Part shown: piece after piece, positions 37,435-45,355 of the stretch
Numbering within the stretch: the stretch's first letter is position 1
Layout: each line of letters starts with the position of its first letter
NCBI GenBank assembly: GCA_013823325.1
Contig: PNLY01000006.1
Span: forward strand, 1 to 64,000
Source: Methylobacterium sp.
GTDB lineage: Bacteria > Pseudomonadota > Alphaproteobacteria > Rhizobiales > Beijerinckiaceae
DNA: 64,000 bases
Direction of reading: 5' to 3'
Notes under the pieces: model-generated
Database searches by the model: none
What the model saw: only the letters and a program-made list of their open reading frames with translations
Told to the model about the DNA's origin: nothing
Program-made: the position numbers and the translations under genes

Positions 37435-38145
37435 TCAGGCCGCCGCCTCCACCTCCGGCGCGACATGCCGGCTTTCCTTGTCGAGCGCCCGGCGCAATTC
37501 GCGGCGCAGCGCGACGAAGCCGACCGAGCCCTCCTCGCGCGGACGGGCGAGCAGATTGTCGAGGCTGAAGGCGACCGGGCCCGGCTGCTGTGGCACGACG
37601 AGGATGCGGTCGGCGAGTCGCACGGCGTCCTCGACCGAACCGGTGGACATGACCACGGCCGGGCGTCCCTGCGTACAGAGTTCCGGCAGGAAGGCGGCGA
37701 GCCGCTGGCGCGCCTGCGCATCCAGCGCGGCGAAGGGTTCGTCGATCAGCAGCAGGCGCGGCCTGACCAGCAGCAGGCGGGCGATGGCAAGTCGCAGCAG
37801 CTCTTCCGGCAAGAGCGTCCCGGGCCGCTGCGTCGCCTGCGCGGCAAGGCCGACGCGGACCAGCACATTGGTGATCAGACCCTCGCGCTCGAAGGGTGTG
37901 GCTTTGGGCAAGGCAAAGGCGAGGTTCTCGGTGAGATCGAGCCAGGGGAAGAAGCGCGGCCGGGCACAGAGCAGGCCGATCCCGGCAGTCGGCACCGTTC
38001 CTTCGCCAGCCCTCAGGCCGGCGAACCCACGCAGTGCCACCGCGCGCACCTCGGGAGTGCCGAGTACCGCGACGACCTCGCCCGCAGCGGGACGTGACAG
38101 GGCGTGATCGTGAGAACGGGGAAGATCGTGAAGATCGGCCGACAT
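37435..38145 (-). CDS. Degenerate ABC transporter ATPase (non-canonical NBD, nitrate/sulfonate/taurine type)
   Basis: A 236-residue ABC ATPase homologue that aligns along its length with the intact ATPase at 38889-39671 but has lost the nucleotide-binding motifs. In place of Walker A GGSGCGKTT it has GTPEVRAVA; the Q-loop VIFQEPRLLPWL became LLCARPRFFPWL; the signature LSGGQ became LLPEE; the switch His region VTHDVEEA became MSTGSVEDA. Walker B (LLLIDEPFAALDA) remains. About 15 residues of the antiparallel sheet after Walker A are missing. ATG 38145 has GGAG seven bases upstream. A SAM-II riboswitch and promoter lie directly upstream. The intact frame and conserved Walker B argue for a selected, non-hydrolysing partner. 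Confidence 0.85.
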   Translation of the reverse strand: MSADLHDLPRSHDHALSRPAAGEVVAVLGTPEVRAVALRGFAGLRAGEGTVPTAGIGLLCARPRFFPWLDLTENLAFALPKATPFEREGLITNVLVRVGLAAQATQRPGTLLPEELLRLAIARLLLVRPRLLLIDEPFAALDAQARQRLAAFLPELCTQGRPAVVMSTGSVEDAVRLADRILVVPQQPGPVAFSLDNLLARPREEGSVGFVALRRELRRALDKESRHVAPEVEAAA

Positions 38146-38210
38146 AACTGGCTCCATCCATAGACAAGGCGGAAGGAGCGCCAACGGCCTTGAGGCCATC
38201 CCGTCGTCCC

Positions 38211-38267
38211 GCGCTTTAGCTGCATTTGTTTCGCGCCCGCAAGCTGAGGCTCAAATCGGCGCGTGTC
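38211..38267 (-). promoter_or_regulatory. SAM-II riboswitch (copy A), leader of the degenerate ABC ATPase gene
   Basis: Read on the minus strand the RNA goes ACGCGCCGATTTGAGCC, then AGCTTGCGGGCGCG, then AAACAAATGCAGCTAAAGCG. This reproduces the SAM-II (SAM-alpha, metA motif) plan: stem CGCGCC pairing with GGGCGCG, the GATTTGA loop strand, and the AATGCAGCTAAA pseudoknot strand. It is nearly identical to copy B at 41566. It binds S-adenosylmethionine and should repress when SAM is plentiful. A small GGCC-CAA-GGCC-type hairpin and a GCTCC/GGAGC pairing around the Shine-Dalgarno follow it. Confidence 0.88.
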
Positions 38268-38270
38268 CTT

Positions 38271-38299
38271 TCATAAGGTCTGAGCGTCCGTTTTGTCAA
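38271..38299 (-). promoter_or_regulatory. Sigma-70-type promoter of the riboswitch A unit
   Basis: On the minus strand: -35 TTGACA (38299-38294), 17-bp spacer, -10 TTATGA (38276-38271). Transcription would start at about 38264, so the aptamer begins at the very 5-prime end of the RNA. The promoter overlaps the last codons of the GNAT gene, whose TGA stop is part of the -10. Confidence 0.75.
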
Positions 38300-38858
38300 A
38301 CGGTCGATCAAGCTCGGCGAAGTCGTTCTGGGCGAGCCGGTACCGGCATTGCAGGATCGTCTCGCCGCGTGAGCGCGACGGACGCTCGACCTGGTCGAGC
38401 AAGCGGAAACCCAGTCTCTGCAGCACCCGGCCCGAAGCCACATTGTCCGCGGCATGGCCGGAACGGAGGGACTGGAGCCCGGCCTCGGCGAACGCGAACC
38501 GCACCACGGCCGTCGCGGCCTCAGCGGCGAAGCCTTGCCCCCAAGCCGCCTGCTCGAACCAATAGCCGATCTCCCCCTCGCCATCGGCGATCTCATCGAG
38601 ATCGGCGAGCCCGATCATCCGGCCGTCCCAAAAAGCTGCAAAGCGGTAGGCCTCCCCGGTCGCCCATTCGCGCGGATGATCGGCGAACCAGGCTTCGATC
38701 TCGGTGCGATCAGGCGGGAAGGAGGCCATCCGCAGCATCCGCGTGACGGCCCAGTCGGACTGGATCTCGAAGGCGCGCTGCGCATCCGCTGCAGACGAGG
38801 GCCGCAAGACGAGCCTCATCGTCGAAATCGGAGCGCGGGGGATGGTAGAAATTGTCAT
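38271..38858 (-). CDS. GNAT-family N-acetyltransferase (RimJ/RimL-like)
   Basis: A 195-residue GNAT protein of the RimJ/RimL type: RLVLRPSSAADAQRAFEIQ at the start, GEIGYWFEQAAWGQGFAAEA (acetyl-CoA pyrophosphate-binding region) and ADNVASGRVLQRLGF near residue 135. The substrate is unknown. It lies 30 bp after the ATPase gene and is probably the last gene of the riboswitch B transcript. Its C-terminal codons double as the promoter of the next unit. ATG 38819 is a possible shorter start. Confidence 0.88.
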   Translation of the reverse strand: MTISTIPRAPISTMRLVLRPSSAADAQRAFEIQSDWAVTRMLRMASFPPDRTEIEAWFADHPREWATGEAYRFAAFWDGRMIGLADLDEIADGEGEIGYWFEQAAWGQGFAAEAATAVVRFAFAEAGLQSLRSGHAADNVASGRVLQRLGFRLLDQVERPSRSRGETILQCRYRLAQNDFAELDRPFDKTDAQTL

Positions 38859-38888
38859 TGCCGCGAGATTGGCACTGCAAAATGACGA

Positions 38889-39671
38889 CTACCACCACAT
38901 CCCGGCGCTCTCGGCCGCCTTGTGCTGGCGCGGCTCGCTGTCGGTGAGCGAGCGATCCAGCGTGCGCAGCGCCTCGCGCTTGGTCGCCTCGAAGGCGGGC
39001 GAGAGCCGGTCGCGCGGGCGGGTCAGCGGATTGTCGAGCTCGTCAAAGATGCGGCCGGGCCTGGGCTGCATCACGACGATGCGGTCGGCCAGCTTCACCG
39101 CTTCCTCGACATCGTGGGTGACCATTACCACGGTCGGCCGGCTCTCCTCCCAGAGCGCGAGGAGATGGCCGTGCAGGCTGGCGCGCGTCGTCGCGTCGAG
39201 GGCCGAGAAAGGCTCGTCCATCAAGAGGAGTTTTGGCCGGGTCACGAGCGCGCGGGCGATGGCGACACGCTGCTGCTGGCCGCCGGAGAGCTCGCGCGGC
39301 CAGCGCGCCTCGTAGCCGGCGAGACCGACGCGGGCGAGCGCGCCAGTGACGAGACGGGAGCGCTCCGCTGCCGGCAGATGACTGAGGCCGAAGCCGGCAT
39401 TGTCGGCGACGGAGAGCCAGGGCAGCAAACGCGGCTCCTGGAAGATCACGCCGACATCGGCGCGCGGCTCGGTGATCGCGGCCTCGTCGAGCAGGATGCG
39501 CCCCTCGCTCGGCCGGTCGAGCCCCGCGACGAGGCGCAATAGCGTGGTCTTGCCGCAGCCGGAGCCGCCGACCAGCGCCAGGATCTCGCCGGCGGCGACG
39601 GAGATGTCGATGCCTGACAGGGCACGGGTGCCGTCGGCATAGGTCTTGGAGAGCTGGTCGAAGGTCAGCAT
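38889..39671 (-). CDS. ABC transporter ATP-binding protein, nitrate/sulfonate/taurine type (intact)
   Basis: A 260-residue importer ATPase with all motifs: Walker A GGSGCGKT (residues 35-42), Q-loop Gln78 in VIFQEPRLLPWL, signature LSGGQ (128-132), Walker B LLLMDEP and switch His186 in VTHDVEEA. It belongs to the SsuB/TauB/NrtD group. It is seven bases after the permease gene and is the paralogue from which the degenerate ATPase at 37435-38145 probably arose. Confidence 0.92.
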   Translation of the reverse strand: MLTFDQLSKTYADGTRALSGIDISVAAGEILALVGGSGCGKTTLLRLVAGLDRPSEGRILLDEAAITEPRADVGVIFQEPRLLPWLSVADNAGFGLSHLPAAERSRLVTGALARVGLAGYEARWPRELSGGQQQRVAIARALVTRPKLLLMDEPFSALDATTRASLHGHLLALWEESRPTVVMVTHDVEEAVKLADRIVVMQPRPGRIFDELDNPLTRPRDRLSPAFEATKREALRTLDRSLTDSEPRQHKAAESAGMWW

Positions 39672-39678
39672 CGCGCCC

Positions 39679-40512
39679 TCAGAGCCTGTCCCTGGCGGTG
39701 TCCTGCCAGGCGAGGAAGGGGCGGGTCAGCGCGAGCAGGAGGCCATCGGCGAACTTGCCGAGCACGGCGAAGGCGATGATCGCGGCAATGATGGTGTCGG
39801 GTCGGCCGAGCTGCTGGCCATCGACCAGGAGATAGCCGAGGCCCTCGCTCGCGCCCATGATCTCGGCAGCGACGACGAACATGAAGCCGAGCCCGAGCCC
39901 ACCACGCAATGCCGTGAACCAGTCGGGCAGGATCGCCGGCAAGAGCACGCGCCGGACCATGGCGAGTTTGCCGAGGCGGAAGACGCGGCCGACCTCGACG
40001 ATCTTGCGGTCGATCGAGAGGATCGCGGCGGCGACGCCGAGATAGACCGGGAAGAAGACGCCGACCGCGATAAGCGCCACTTTCGAGGCCTCGAAGATGC
40101 CGAACCAGAGGATGAAGAGCGGCACCCAGGCGATCGAGGGGATGGCGCGCAATGCCTGCAAAGTCGGGTCGAGCAGGCCGCGCGCCAACGGCAGCGCACC
40201 GGTCAGGGCCCCGAGCGCGGTACCGACGGCGGCGCCGATGCCGAAGCCGGCAGCGACGCGCCAAAGCGTCGCCGCGGCATGGGTCCAAAGCTCGCCGCTG
40301 ACCGCGAGCTGCCAGAGCGTCTTGCCGACCACGCTGGGCGGCGGCATCAGCCGGCCATTGGCGAGGCCGGCCCGAACGAGGATTTCCCAGAGAACCGCGA
40401 GGATAACGGGGAGCAGGAAGCCGGCTAGGCGCAGGCCTGCGCGCGAAGCCGGTCGCGCTTGCGGTGCGACCGGCTTCTCGTCAACGGCTTCTGCGATCTC
40501 GATCGTGCTCAT
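39679..40512 (-). CDS. ABC transporter permease, nitrate/sulfonate/taurine type
   Basis: A 277-residue BPD-type permease with about six membrane helices. The ATPase-contacting EAA loop is in FRLGKLAMVRRVLLPAILPD, and IPSIAWVPLFILWFGIFEAS is a signature of the SsuC/TauC/NrtB group. An N-terminal cytoplasmic stretch of about 25 residues precedes the first helix. It lies between the binding-protein and ATPase genes with gaps of 20 and 7 bp. Confidence 0.92.
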   Translation of the reverse strand: MSTIEIAEAVDEKPVAPQARPASRAGLRLAGFLLPVILAVLWEILVRAGLANGRLMPPPSVVGKTLWQLAVSGELWTHAAATLWRVAAGFGIGAAVGTALGALTGALPLARGLLDPTLQALRAIPSIAWVPLFILWFGIFEASKVALIAVGVFFPVYLGVAAAILSIDRKIVEVGRVFRLGKLAMVRRVLLPAILPDWFTALRGGLGLGFMFVVAAEIMGASEGLGYLLVDGQQLGRPDTIIAAIIAFAVLGKFADGLLLALTRPFLAWQDTARDRL

Positions 40513-40532
40513 CTGCCCGCGATCATGACCGC

Positions 40533-41507
40533 TCAGTTGGTCGCGGCAAAGCGCTTGTCGATCAGCGCGTCGACTGAGGCCCTGACGTCGGCATTGGCGG
40601 GCAGGACGCCTGCCTGCTGCAAGGCGAGGCCCGCGGCCAGGATCGTCTCGGCCTGGGCCGGGCCGATCGTGCTGTGGGTCAGCTCGGTACGGGTGAGCTG
40701 GCGCTCGATCACCGCGTCGGAGAGCTTGGTCGCCTCGACCAGCGCCTTCCTGACCTCGGCCGGGTTGGCGAGCGCGATGGCACGCGCTTCCTCATAGGCC
40801 TTGAGCACCTTGCGGACGAGATCCGGGTTCTTCTCGGCGAACTCCTCGCGGACATTGAGGACGCCCCAGGTGTTGTCGGCGGCTTTGCGGTGGAAGAGCT
40901 TGGCCCCGGCCTCGACCTCGGCGGCGGCCATCATCGGATCGAGGCCGGCCCAGGCCTCGACATCGCCGCGCTCCAAGGCAAGACGGCCGTCGGCATGCTG
41001 CAGCAGCACGAGCTTGACATCCTTCTCGGTCAGGCCGGCCTCGGCGAGCGAGCGGACCAGGAAGATGTGCGGATCGGTGCCACGGGTCACCGCGACGCGC
41101 TTGCCCTTGAGGTCGGCGACCTTGGTCACCTCGCTCTTGCCGCCGGTGACCAGCGCCGTCCATTCCGGCCGCGAATAGACATAGATCGACTTGATCGGGT
41201 TGCCGTTGATCCTGGCGATCAGCGCGGCGGCACCGGCGGTCGAGCCGAAATCGAGCGAGCCGGCATTGAGGAATTCGAGCGCCTTGTTCGAGCCGGCCGA
41301 GAACACCCACCGCACTTTGATGCCGTCGGCCGCGAGCGCCTTCTCGAGGATGCCGCGGTCCTTCAGGACAAGGCTGACAGGGTTGTAGGTGGCGTAGTCG
41401 ACGCGGATCTCCTTCGGCGCCTGCGCCTGGGCGCTGCCAAAGACTAACGAGGCCGCAGCGAAGCCGGCGAGCACGGCGCGGCGGGTCGGAAATGAGATGA
41501 TCGGCAT
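40533..41507 (-). CDS. ABC transporter substrate-binding protein, aliphatic sulfonate-like
   Basis: A 324-residue periplasmic binding protein with a twin-arginine-type signal peptide (FPTRRAVLAGFAAASLVFG). The SsuA/TauA-like core shows GIKVRWVFSAGSNKALEFLN, GSLDFGSTAGAAALIARING, LKGKRVAVTRGTDPHIFLVR and LERGDVEAWAGLDPMMAAAE. It is the first gene after SAM-II riboswitch B, so the ligand is probably a sulfur compound or methionine precursor. That assignment rests on regulation plus family, not on binding-site residues. Confidence 0.9.
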   Translation of the reverse strand: MPIISFPTRRAVLAGFAAASLVFGSAQAQAPKEIRVDYATYNPVSLVLKDRGILEKALAADGIKVRWVFSAGSNKALEFLNAGSLDFGSTAGAAALIARINGNPIKSIYVYSRPEWTALVTGGKSEVTKVADLKGKRVAVTRGTDPHIFLVRSLAEAGLTEKDVKLVLLQHADGRLALERGDVEAWAGLDPMMAAAEVEAGAKLFHRKAADNTWGVLNVREEFAEKNPDLVRKVLKAYEEARAIALANPAEVRKALVEATKLSDAVIERQLTRTELTHSTIGPAQAETILAAGLALQQAGVLPANADVRASVDALIDKRFAATN

Positions 41508-41514
41508 GGCGTTC

Positions 41515-41540
41515 CCCTTCGGTCCATCTTGCGCGAAGGG
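41515..41540 (-). promoter_or_regulatory. Hairpin masking the Shine-Dalgarno of the riboswitch B binding-protein gene
   Basis: On the minus strand CCCTTCG pairs with CGAAGGG across a 12-base loop. The 3-prime arm contains the AAGGGG ribosome-binding sequence six bases before the ATG at 41507. A second hairpin GGAGGC/GCCTCC (41543-41559) lies between it and the aptamer. Together they look like a translational expression platform. Confidence 0.55.
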
Positions 41541-41565
41541 ATGGAGGCTGTTCGCCTCCGGCGCC

Positions 41566-41625
41566 CCCGCTTTAGCTGCACTTGTTTCGCGCCCGCAAGC
41601 TGCTGGCTCAAATCGGCGCGTGTCC
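41566..41625 (-). promoter_or_regulatory. SAM-II riboswitch (copy B), leader of the sulfonate-type ABC importer operon
   Basis: The minus-strand RNA has GGACACGCGCCGATTTGAGC, then AGCTTGCGGGCGCGAAACAA, then GTGCAGCTAAAGCGGG. It contains the SAM-II stem CGCGCC/GGGCGCG and the TGCAGCTAAA pseudoknot strand. Copy A differs only at the linker before AGCTTGC and at one base before TGCAGC within the core. It sits 58 bp upstream of the binding-protein ATG. Confidence 0.9.
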
Positions 41626-41627
41626 GA

Positions 41628-41656
41628 TTGTTAGGTTCGATCGTTCTCTTTGTCAA
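41628..41656 (-). promoter_or_regulatory. Sigma-70-type promoter of the riboswitch B operon
   Basis: On the minus strand: -35 TTGACA (41656-41651), 17-bp spacer, -10 TAACAA (41633-41628). The geometry matches that upstream of riboswitch A, and the aptamer starts about six bases after the -10. glnD is divergent from it. Confidence 0.7.
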
Positions 41657-41701
41657 ACAAGACGTAGGATTGCGTGATATCCATAATTTCACATAGCTAT
41701 T

Positions 41702-44602
41702 GTGTTGAATTATGTTTCCGCGCCTGGCCTCGTTCGTGCTAGGAATCGGACTGCCGCCGCGTCTGCCGAAAGTCTCGAAGAGCCTCGTTCAGTGCCGCCC
41801 TCCCCCGACAAGCCAGCCCCCCGCCTCGCCGAATTCATCGACAATCCCACCGCCGCGGTCGGCAAGCTGGCGCGGCACTGTCACGAGGGCGATCGCGAGG
41901 CCTTACGCGGCGCGCTCGTCAATGCCCTGCGCGACAATCTCGAAGAGGGTCGCCAGTCGGCGCGCGAGATTCTGGCCAAGTCCCGCAACGGCCTCTCCTG
42001 CGCCAAGCGGCTTTCCGGCGTGATGGACAGCATCGTCGCCAGCCTGCATGTCGCGGCAACCCGGCACTTCTACCCGGTCGAGAACCCGTCCGCCGGCGAG
42101 CGCATCGCCGTCGTCGCGGTCGGCGGCTATGGCCGCGGCACGCTGGCGCCGGGCTCCGATGTCGACCTGCTCTTCCTGTTCCCTGACAAGCAGACCGCCT
42201 GGGGCGAGAGCGTGGTCGAGGCCATGCTCTACCCGCTCTGGGACCTGAAGCTGAAGGTCGGCCATTCCGTGCGTTCGGTCGACGACTGCATCCGCGAGGG
42301 ACGGGCGGACATGACGATCCGCACCGCGCTGCTGGAAGCGCGGTTGATCTGCGGCGATGCGGCCCTGTTCGCCGATCTGCAGCGACGCTACGGCGCCGAG
42401 ATCGCGGAAGGCACCGCCGCAATCTTCACCGAGGCCAAGCTCGCCGAGCGCGAGGCCCGCGTCGCCCGCGCCGGCTCGTCGCGCTACTTGGTCGAGCCCA
42501 ACGTCAAGGACGGCAAGGGCGGCCTGCGCGATCTCAACACGCTGTTCTGGATCGCCAAATACTCCTACCGCGTCGACGATCCGGCCGAGCTGGTCGAGGC
42601 CGGGCTGTTCGATGCGCGCGAATTCGCGATGTTCCAGCGCTCGGAGGAATTCCTCTGGCGGGTGCGCTGCTGGATGCATTTCATCACCGGCCGGGCCGAG
42701 GAGCGGCTCTCCTTTGACCTGCAGCGCCAGGTCGCGGCAGCGATCGGCTATGCCGGCCGCAGCGGCCAGGCGCCGGTCGAGCGCTTCATGAAGGCCTACT
42801 TCCTGATCGCCAAGGATGTCGGCGATCTCACCGCGATCGTCTGCGCCGCTCTGGAGGCGCGCCAGCAGAAGCCGCGCGCCAGCCTGACCAGCCTGATCGG
42901 CTCCTTCACCAAGCGCCGACGCGTGCGCGCGCTCGGCCATCCCGATTTCACCCTGCAGGGCCAGCGCCTCGCCGTCATCGACGACGACGCCTTCAAGCGC
43001 GATCCGGTCAATCTGCTGCGGCTCTACGAGATCGCCAGCCGCGACGACCTCGCCATCCATCCCGATACCAGCCGGCTGGTGACGCAGTCGCTGCGGCTCG
43101 TCACCCCTCAGCTGCGTCAGGACCGCGAGGCCAACCGCATCTTCCTGGAGATCCTGACGGCACGACGCTCGCCGGAAGCCGTGCTGCGGCGGATGAACGA
43201 ATCCGGCCTGCTCGGGCGCTTCATCCCGGATTTCGGCCGCGTCGTGGCGATGATGCAATTCAACATGTATCATCACTATACGGTCGACGAGCATCTGATC
43301 CGCTCGATCGGCATCCTGGCCGAGATCGACGCCGGCAAGCTCGAAGCCGAGCACCCCCTGGCGAACTCGATCTTCGCGACGATCACCAACCGCCGGGCGC
43401 TCTATGTCGCGCTGTTCCTGCACGACATCGCCAAAGGCCGGCCGGAGGATCATTCGGTGGCCGGCGCGCGCATCGCCCGCAAGCTCTGCCCGCGGCTCGG
43501 CCTGACCGATGCCCAGACCGAGACGGTGGTCTGGCTGATCGAGAACCATCTGGTGATGTCGACCGTCGCACAGAGCCGCGATCTCGGCGATCCCAAGACG
43601 ATCGAGAGCTTCGCGGGAATCGTGCAGACACTGGAGCGCCTGAAGCTTCTGCTGGTGCTGACCGTCGCCGACATCAAGGCGGTCGGCCCCGGCGTCTGGA
43701 ACGGCTGGAAGGGCCAGCTGCTGCGCACGCTCTACTACGAGACCGAGGTCGTGCTCGCCGGCGGCCATTCCGGCATCGAGCGCAAGGCCAGGGTCGAGCG
43801 CAAGCAGCAGGCGCTCGAAGCGCGCCTCACCGATTGGACCGAAGACGAGCGCGCCGCCTATCTCGCCCGGCACTATCCGGCCTACTGGCTCAAGGTCGAG
43901 CCCGAGCGGCAGGAGCAGCATGCCCGCTTCCTGCGCGAAGCCGAGATCGCCGGCCGCACCACCGCGACGCGGGTCGAGACCGACCAGTTCCGCGGCGTGA
44001 CCGAGCTCACCGTGCTGGCGCCCGACCATCCGCGGCTGCTCGCCATCGTCACCGGCGCCTGCGCAGCAGCCGGCGGCAACATCGTCGACGCGCAGATCTT
44101 CACCACCACCGACGGGCTGGTGCTCGATACCATCTTCGTCTCGCGCGCCTTCGAGCGCGACGACGACGAGTTGCGCCGGGCCGAGCGGATCGCGGCGGCG
44201 ATCGAGCGCGCACTCAAGGGCGAGATCAAGATCGCCGATCTCGTCGCCCAGCGCCGCGCCCCGCCGCCGCGCGGCGGAACGTTCCAGGTCGCGCCTGAGG
44301 TGATCATCGACAACGTCCTGTCGTCGCGGCACACCGTGCTGGAGGTCTCGGGCCTCGACCGGCCCGGCCTGCTCTACGATCTCACTACTGCGATCGGGAA
44401 GCTCAACCTCAACATCGCCTCGGCCCATATTGCGACCTTCGGAGAGAAGGCGGTCGACGTCTTCTATGTCACCGATCTCACCGGGGCGAAGATCACCTCG
44501 ACCGGCCGCCAGCTGGTGATCCGCCAGGCGCTGCTGGCGGTGTTCGCCCTGGAGCTCGACAAGCATGCCTCCGGCAAGGCCAAGGCCGTGGCCCGTGCTT
44601 GA
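41702..44602 (+). CDS. glnD: Bifunctional uridylyltransferase/uridylyl-removing enzyme GlnD (PII)
   Basis: This 966-residue nitrogen sensor adds or removes UMP on PII proteins. The nucleotidyltransferase motif is GGYGRGTLAPGSDVDLLFL near residues 140-158, the HD hydrolase motif is FLHDIAKGRPEDHSVAGA near 572, and two ACT domains follow (ELTVLAPDHPRLLAIVTGAC near 770 and VLEVSGLDRPGLLYDLTTAI near 880). The frame opens with GTG at 41702; GTG 41792 is a possible shorter start, as the first 30 residues are not conserved in character. It fits functionally with rpoN and ptsN elsewhere in the window. Confidence 0.95.
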   Translation: MLNYVSAPGLVRARNRTAAASAESLEEPRSVPPSPDKPAPRLAEFIDNPTAAVGKLARHCHEGDREALRGALVNALRDNLEEGRQSAREILAKSRNGLSCAKRLSGVMDSIVASLHVAATRHFYPVENPSAGERIAVVAVGGYGRGTLAPGSDVDLLFLFPDKQTAWGESVVEAMLYPLWDLKLKVGHSVRSVDDCIREGRADMTIRTALLEARLICGDAALFADLQRRYGAEIAEGTAAIFTEAKLAEREARVARAGSSRYLVEPNVKDGKGGLRDLNTLFWIAKYSYRVDDPAELVEAGLFDAREFAMFQRSEEFLWRVRCWMHFITGRAEERLSFDLQRQVAAAIGYAGRSGQAPVERFMKAYFLIAKDVGDLTAIVCAALEARQQKPRASLTSLIGSFTKRRRVRALGHPDFTLQGQRLAVIDDDAFKRDPVNLLRLYEIASRDDLAIHPDTSRLVTQSLRLVTPQLRQDREANRIFLEILTARRSPEAVLRRMNESGLLGRFIPDFGRVVAMMQFNMYHHYTVDEHLIRSIGILAEIDAGKLEAEHPLANSIFATITNRRALYVALFLHDIAKGRPEDHSVAGARIARKLCPRLGLTDAQTETVVWLIENHLVMSTVAQSRDLGDPKTIESFAGIVQTLERLKLLLVLTVADIKAVGPGVWNGWKGQLLRTLYYETEVVLAGGHSGIERKARVERKQQALEARLTDWTEDERAAYLARHYPAYWLKVEPERQEQHARFLREAEIAGRTTATRVETDQFRGVTELTVLAPDHPRLLAIVTGACAAAGGNIVDAQIFTTTDGLVLDTIFVSRAFERDDDELRRAERIAAAIERALKGEIKIADLVAQRRAPPPRGGTFQVAPEVIIDNVLSSRHTVLEVSGLDRPGLLYDLTTAIGKLNLNIASAHIATFGEKAVDVFYVTDLTGAKITSTGRQLVIRQALLAVFALELDKHASGKAKAVARA

Positions 44603-44697
44603 TTTCGCCTGGCCGAGCCCGATATCGGCAGCGAAGCCGGTGCGCCGATAGGCAGCGCCGCAATGATGCATGACGATCAAACGATTGGGATGATGGA

Positions 44698-45321
44698 ATG
44701 ACGCAGAACCCTGCGAAGGACGATCCGAAGCCGGAAACCGAAAACCAGGACGCGGCGGAGACGCAGGCGAACGAGACGCAGGCGCCCACCCCGCTCGCCC
44801 TTCTCGAAGCCGAGCGCGACGACCTCAAGGACAAGCTGCTGCGCACCCTGGCCGAAATGGAGAACCTGCGCCGGCGCACCGAGCGCGAGATCTCCGACGC
44901 CAAGGCCTATGCGGTGACGAGCTTCGCCCGCGACCTGCTCGGCTCGGCCGACAATCTGCGCCGCGCGCTGGAAAGCGTGCCCGAGGCGGCCCGTGCTGCG
45001 GCCGACAACGCCCTGAAGGCAGTGGTCGAGGGCGTCGAATTGACCGAGCGCGAGCTGCTCAAGACGCTGGAACGCCACGGCGTGCGCAAGATCGACCCGC
45101 AGGGCGAGAAGTTCGACCCGAACCTGCACCAGGCGATGTTCGAGGCGCCCGATGCCGGCATCGCCAAGGGCCTCGTCTCCAAGGTGGTGCAGACCGGCTA
45201 CAAGATCGGCGAGCGCGTGCTGCGCCCGGCGCTGGTCGGCGTCTCGGCCGGCGCGCCCAAGCCTGCCGCCAACGGCTCGGAGAACCCGGCCGCCGATGCC
45301 GGCGACAAGCCGGCACACTGA
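44698..45321 (+). CDS. grpE: Nucleotide exchange factor GrpE
   Basis: A 207-residue cochaperone of DnaK. An acidic, Gln/Glu/Thr-rich N-terminus is followed by the coiled-coil dimer region ([32 protein letters not shown]) and the beta-domain with [14 protein letters not shown] and [20 protein letters not shown]. It exchanges ADP for ATP on DnaK. It starts 95 bp after glnD. Confidence 0.96.
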   Translation: MTQNPAKDDPKPETENQDAAETQANETQAPTPLALLEAERDDLKDKLLRTLAEMENLRRRTEREISDAKAYAVTSFARDLLGSADNLRRALESVPEAARAAADNALKAVVEGVELTERELLKTLERHGVRKIDPQGEKFDPNLHQAMFEAPDAGIAKGLVSKVVQTGYKIGERVLRPALVGVSAGAPKPAANGSENPAADAGDKPAH

Positions 45322-45355
45322 TGGGTGTTGAAGGCTGGCGGTGGACCTGACCGGT

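Noticed and set aside
37435-38145. The degenerate ABC ATPase considered as a pseudogene
   Set aside because: The frame is intact, Walker B and flanking helices are conserved, and a promoter, riboswitch and Shine-Dalgarno are in place. Decay cannot be fully excluded without orthologues, so it is listed as a CDS.
41625-41650. GTTC-GATC-GTTC upstream of glnD considered as a LexA box
   Set aside because: The spacer is 4 bp, not 7, so it does not fit the alphaproteobacterial LexA operator.
41444-41692. An 82-codon minus-strand frame over riboswitch B, sharing the peptide RTRADLS with a frame at 38216-38596
   Set aside because: The shared peptide comes only from the conserved RNA element. The RNA structure explains the conservation better than a protein does.
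41903-44680. A 925-codon open frame antisense to glnD
   Set aside because: It mirrors glnD, whose domains are unmistakable. High GC content makes long antisense frames common, and its translation is a low-complexity Asp/Gly/Arg/His-rich sequence without a recognisable domain or start signal.
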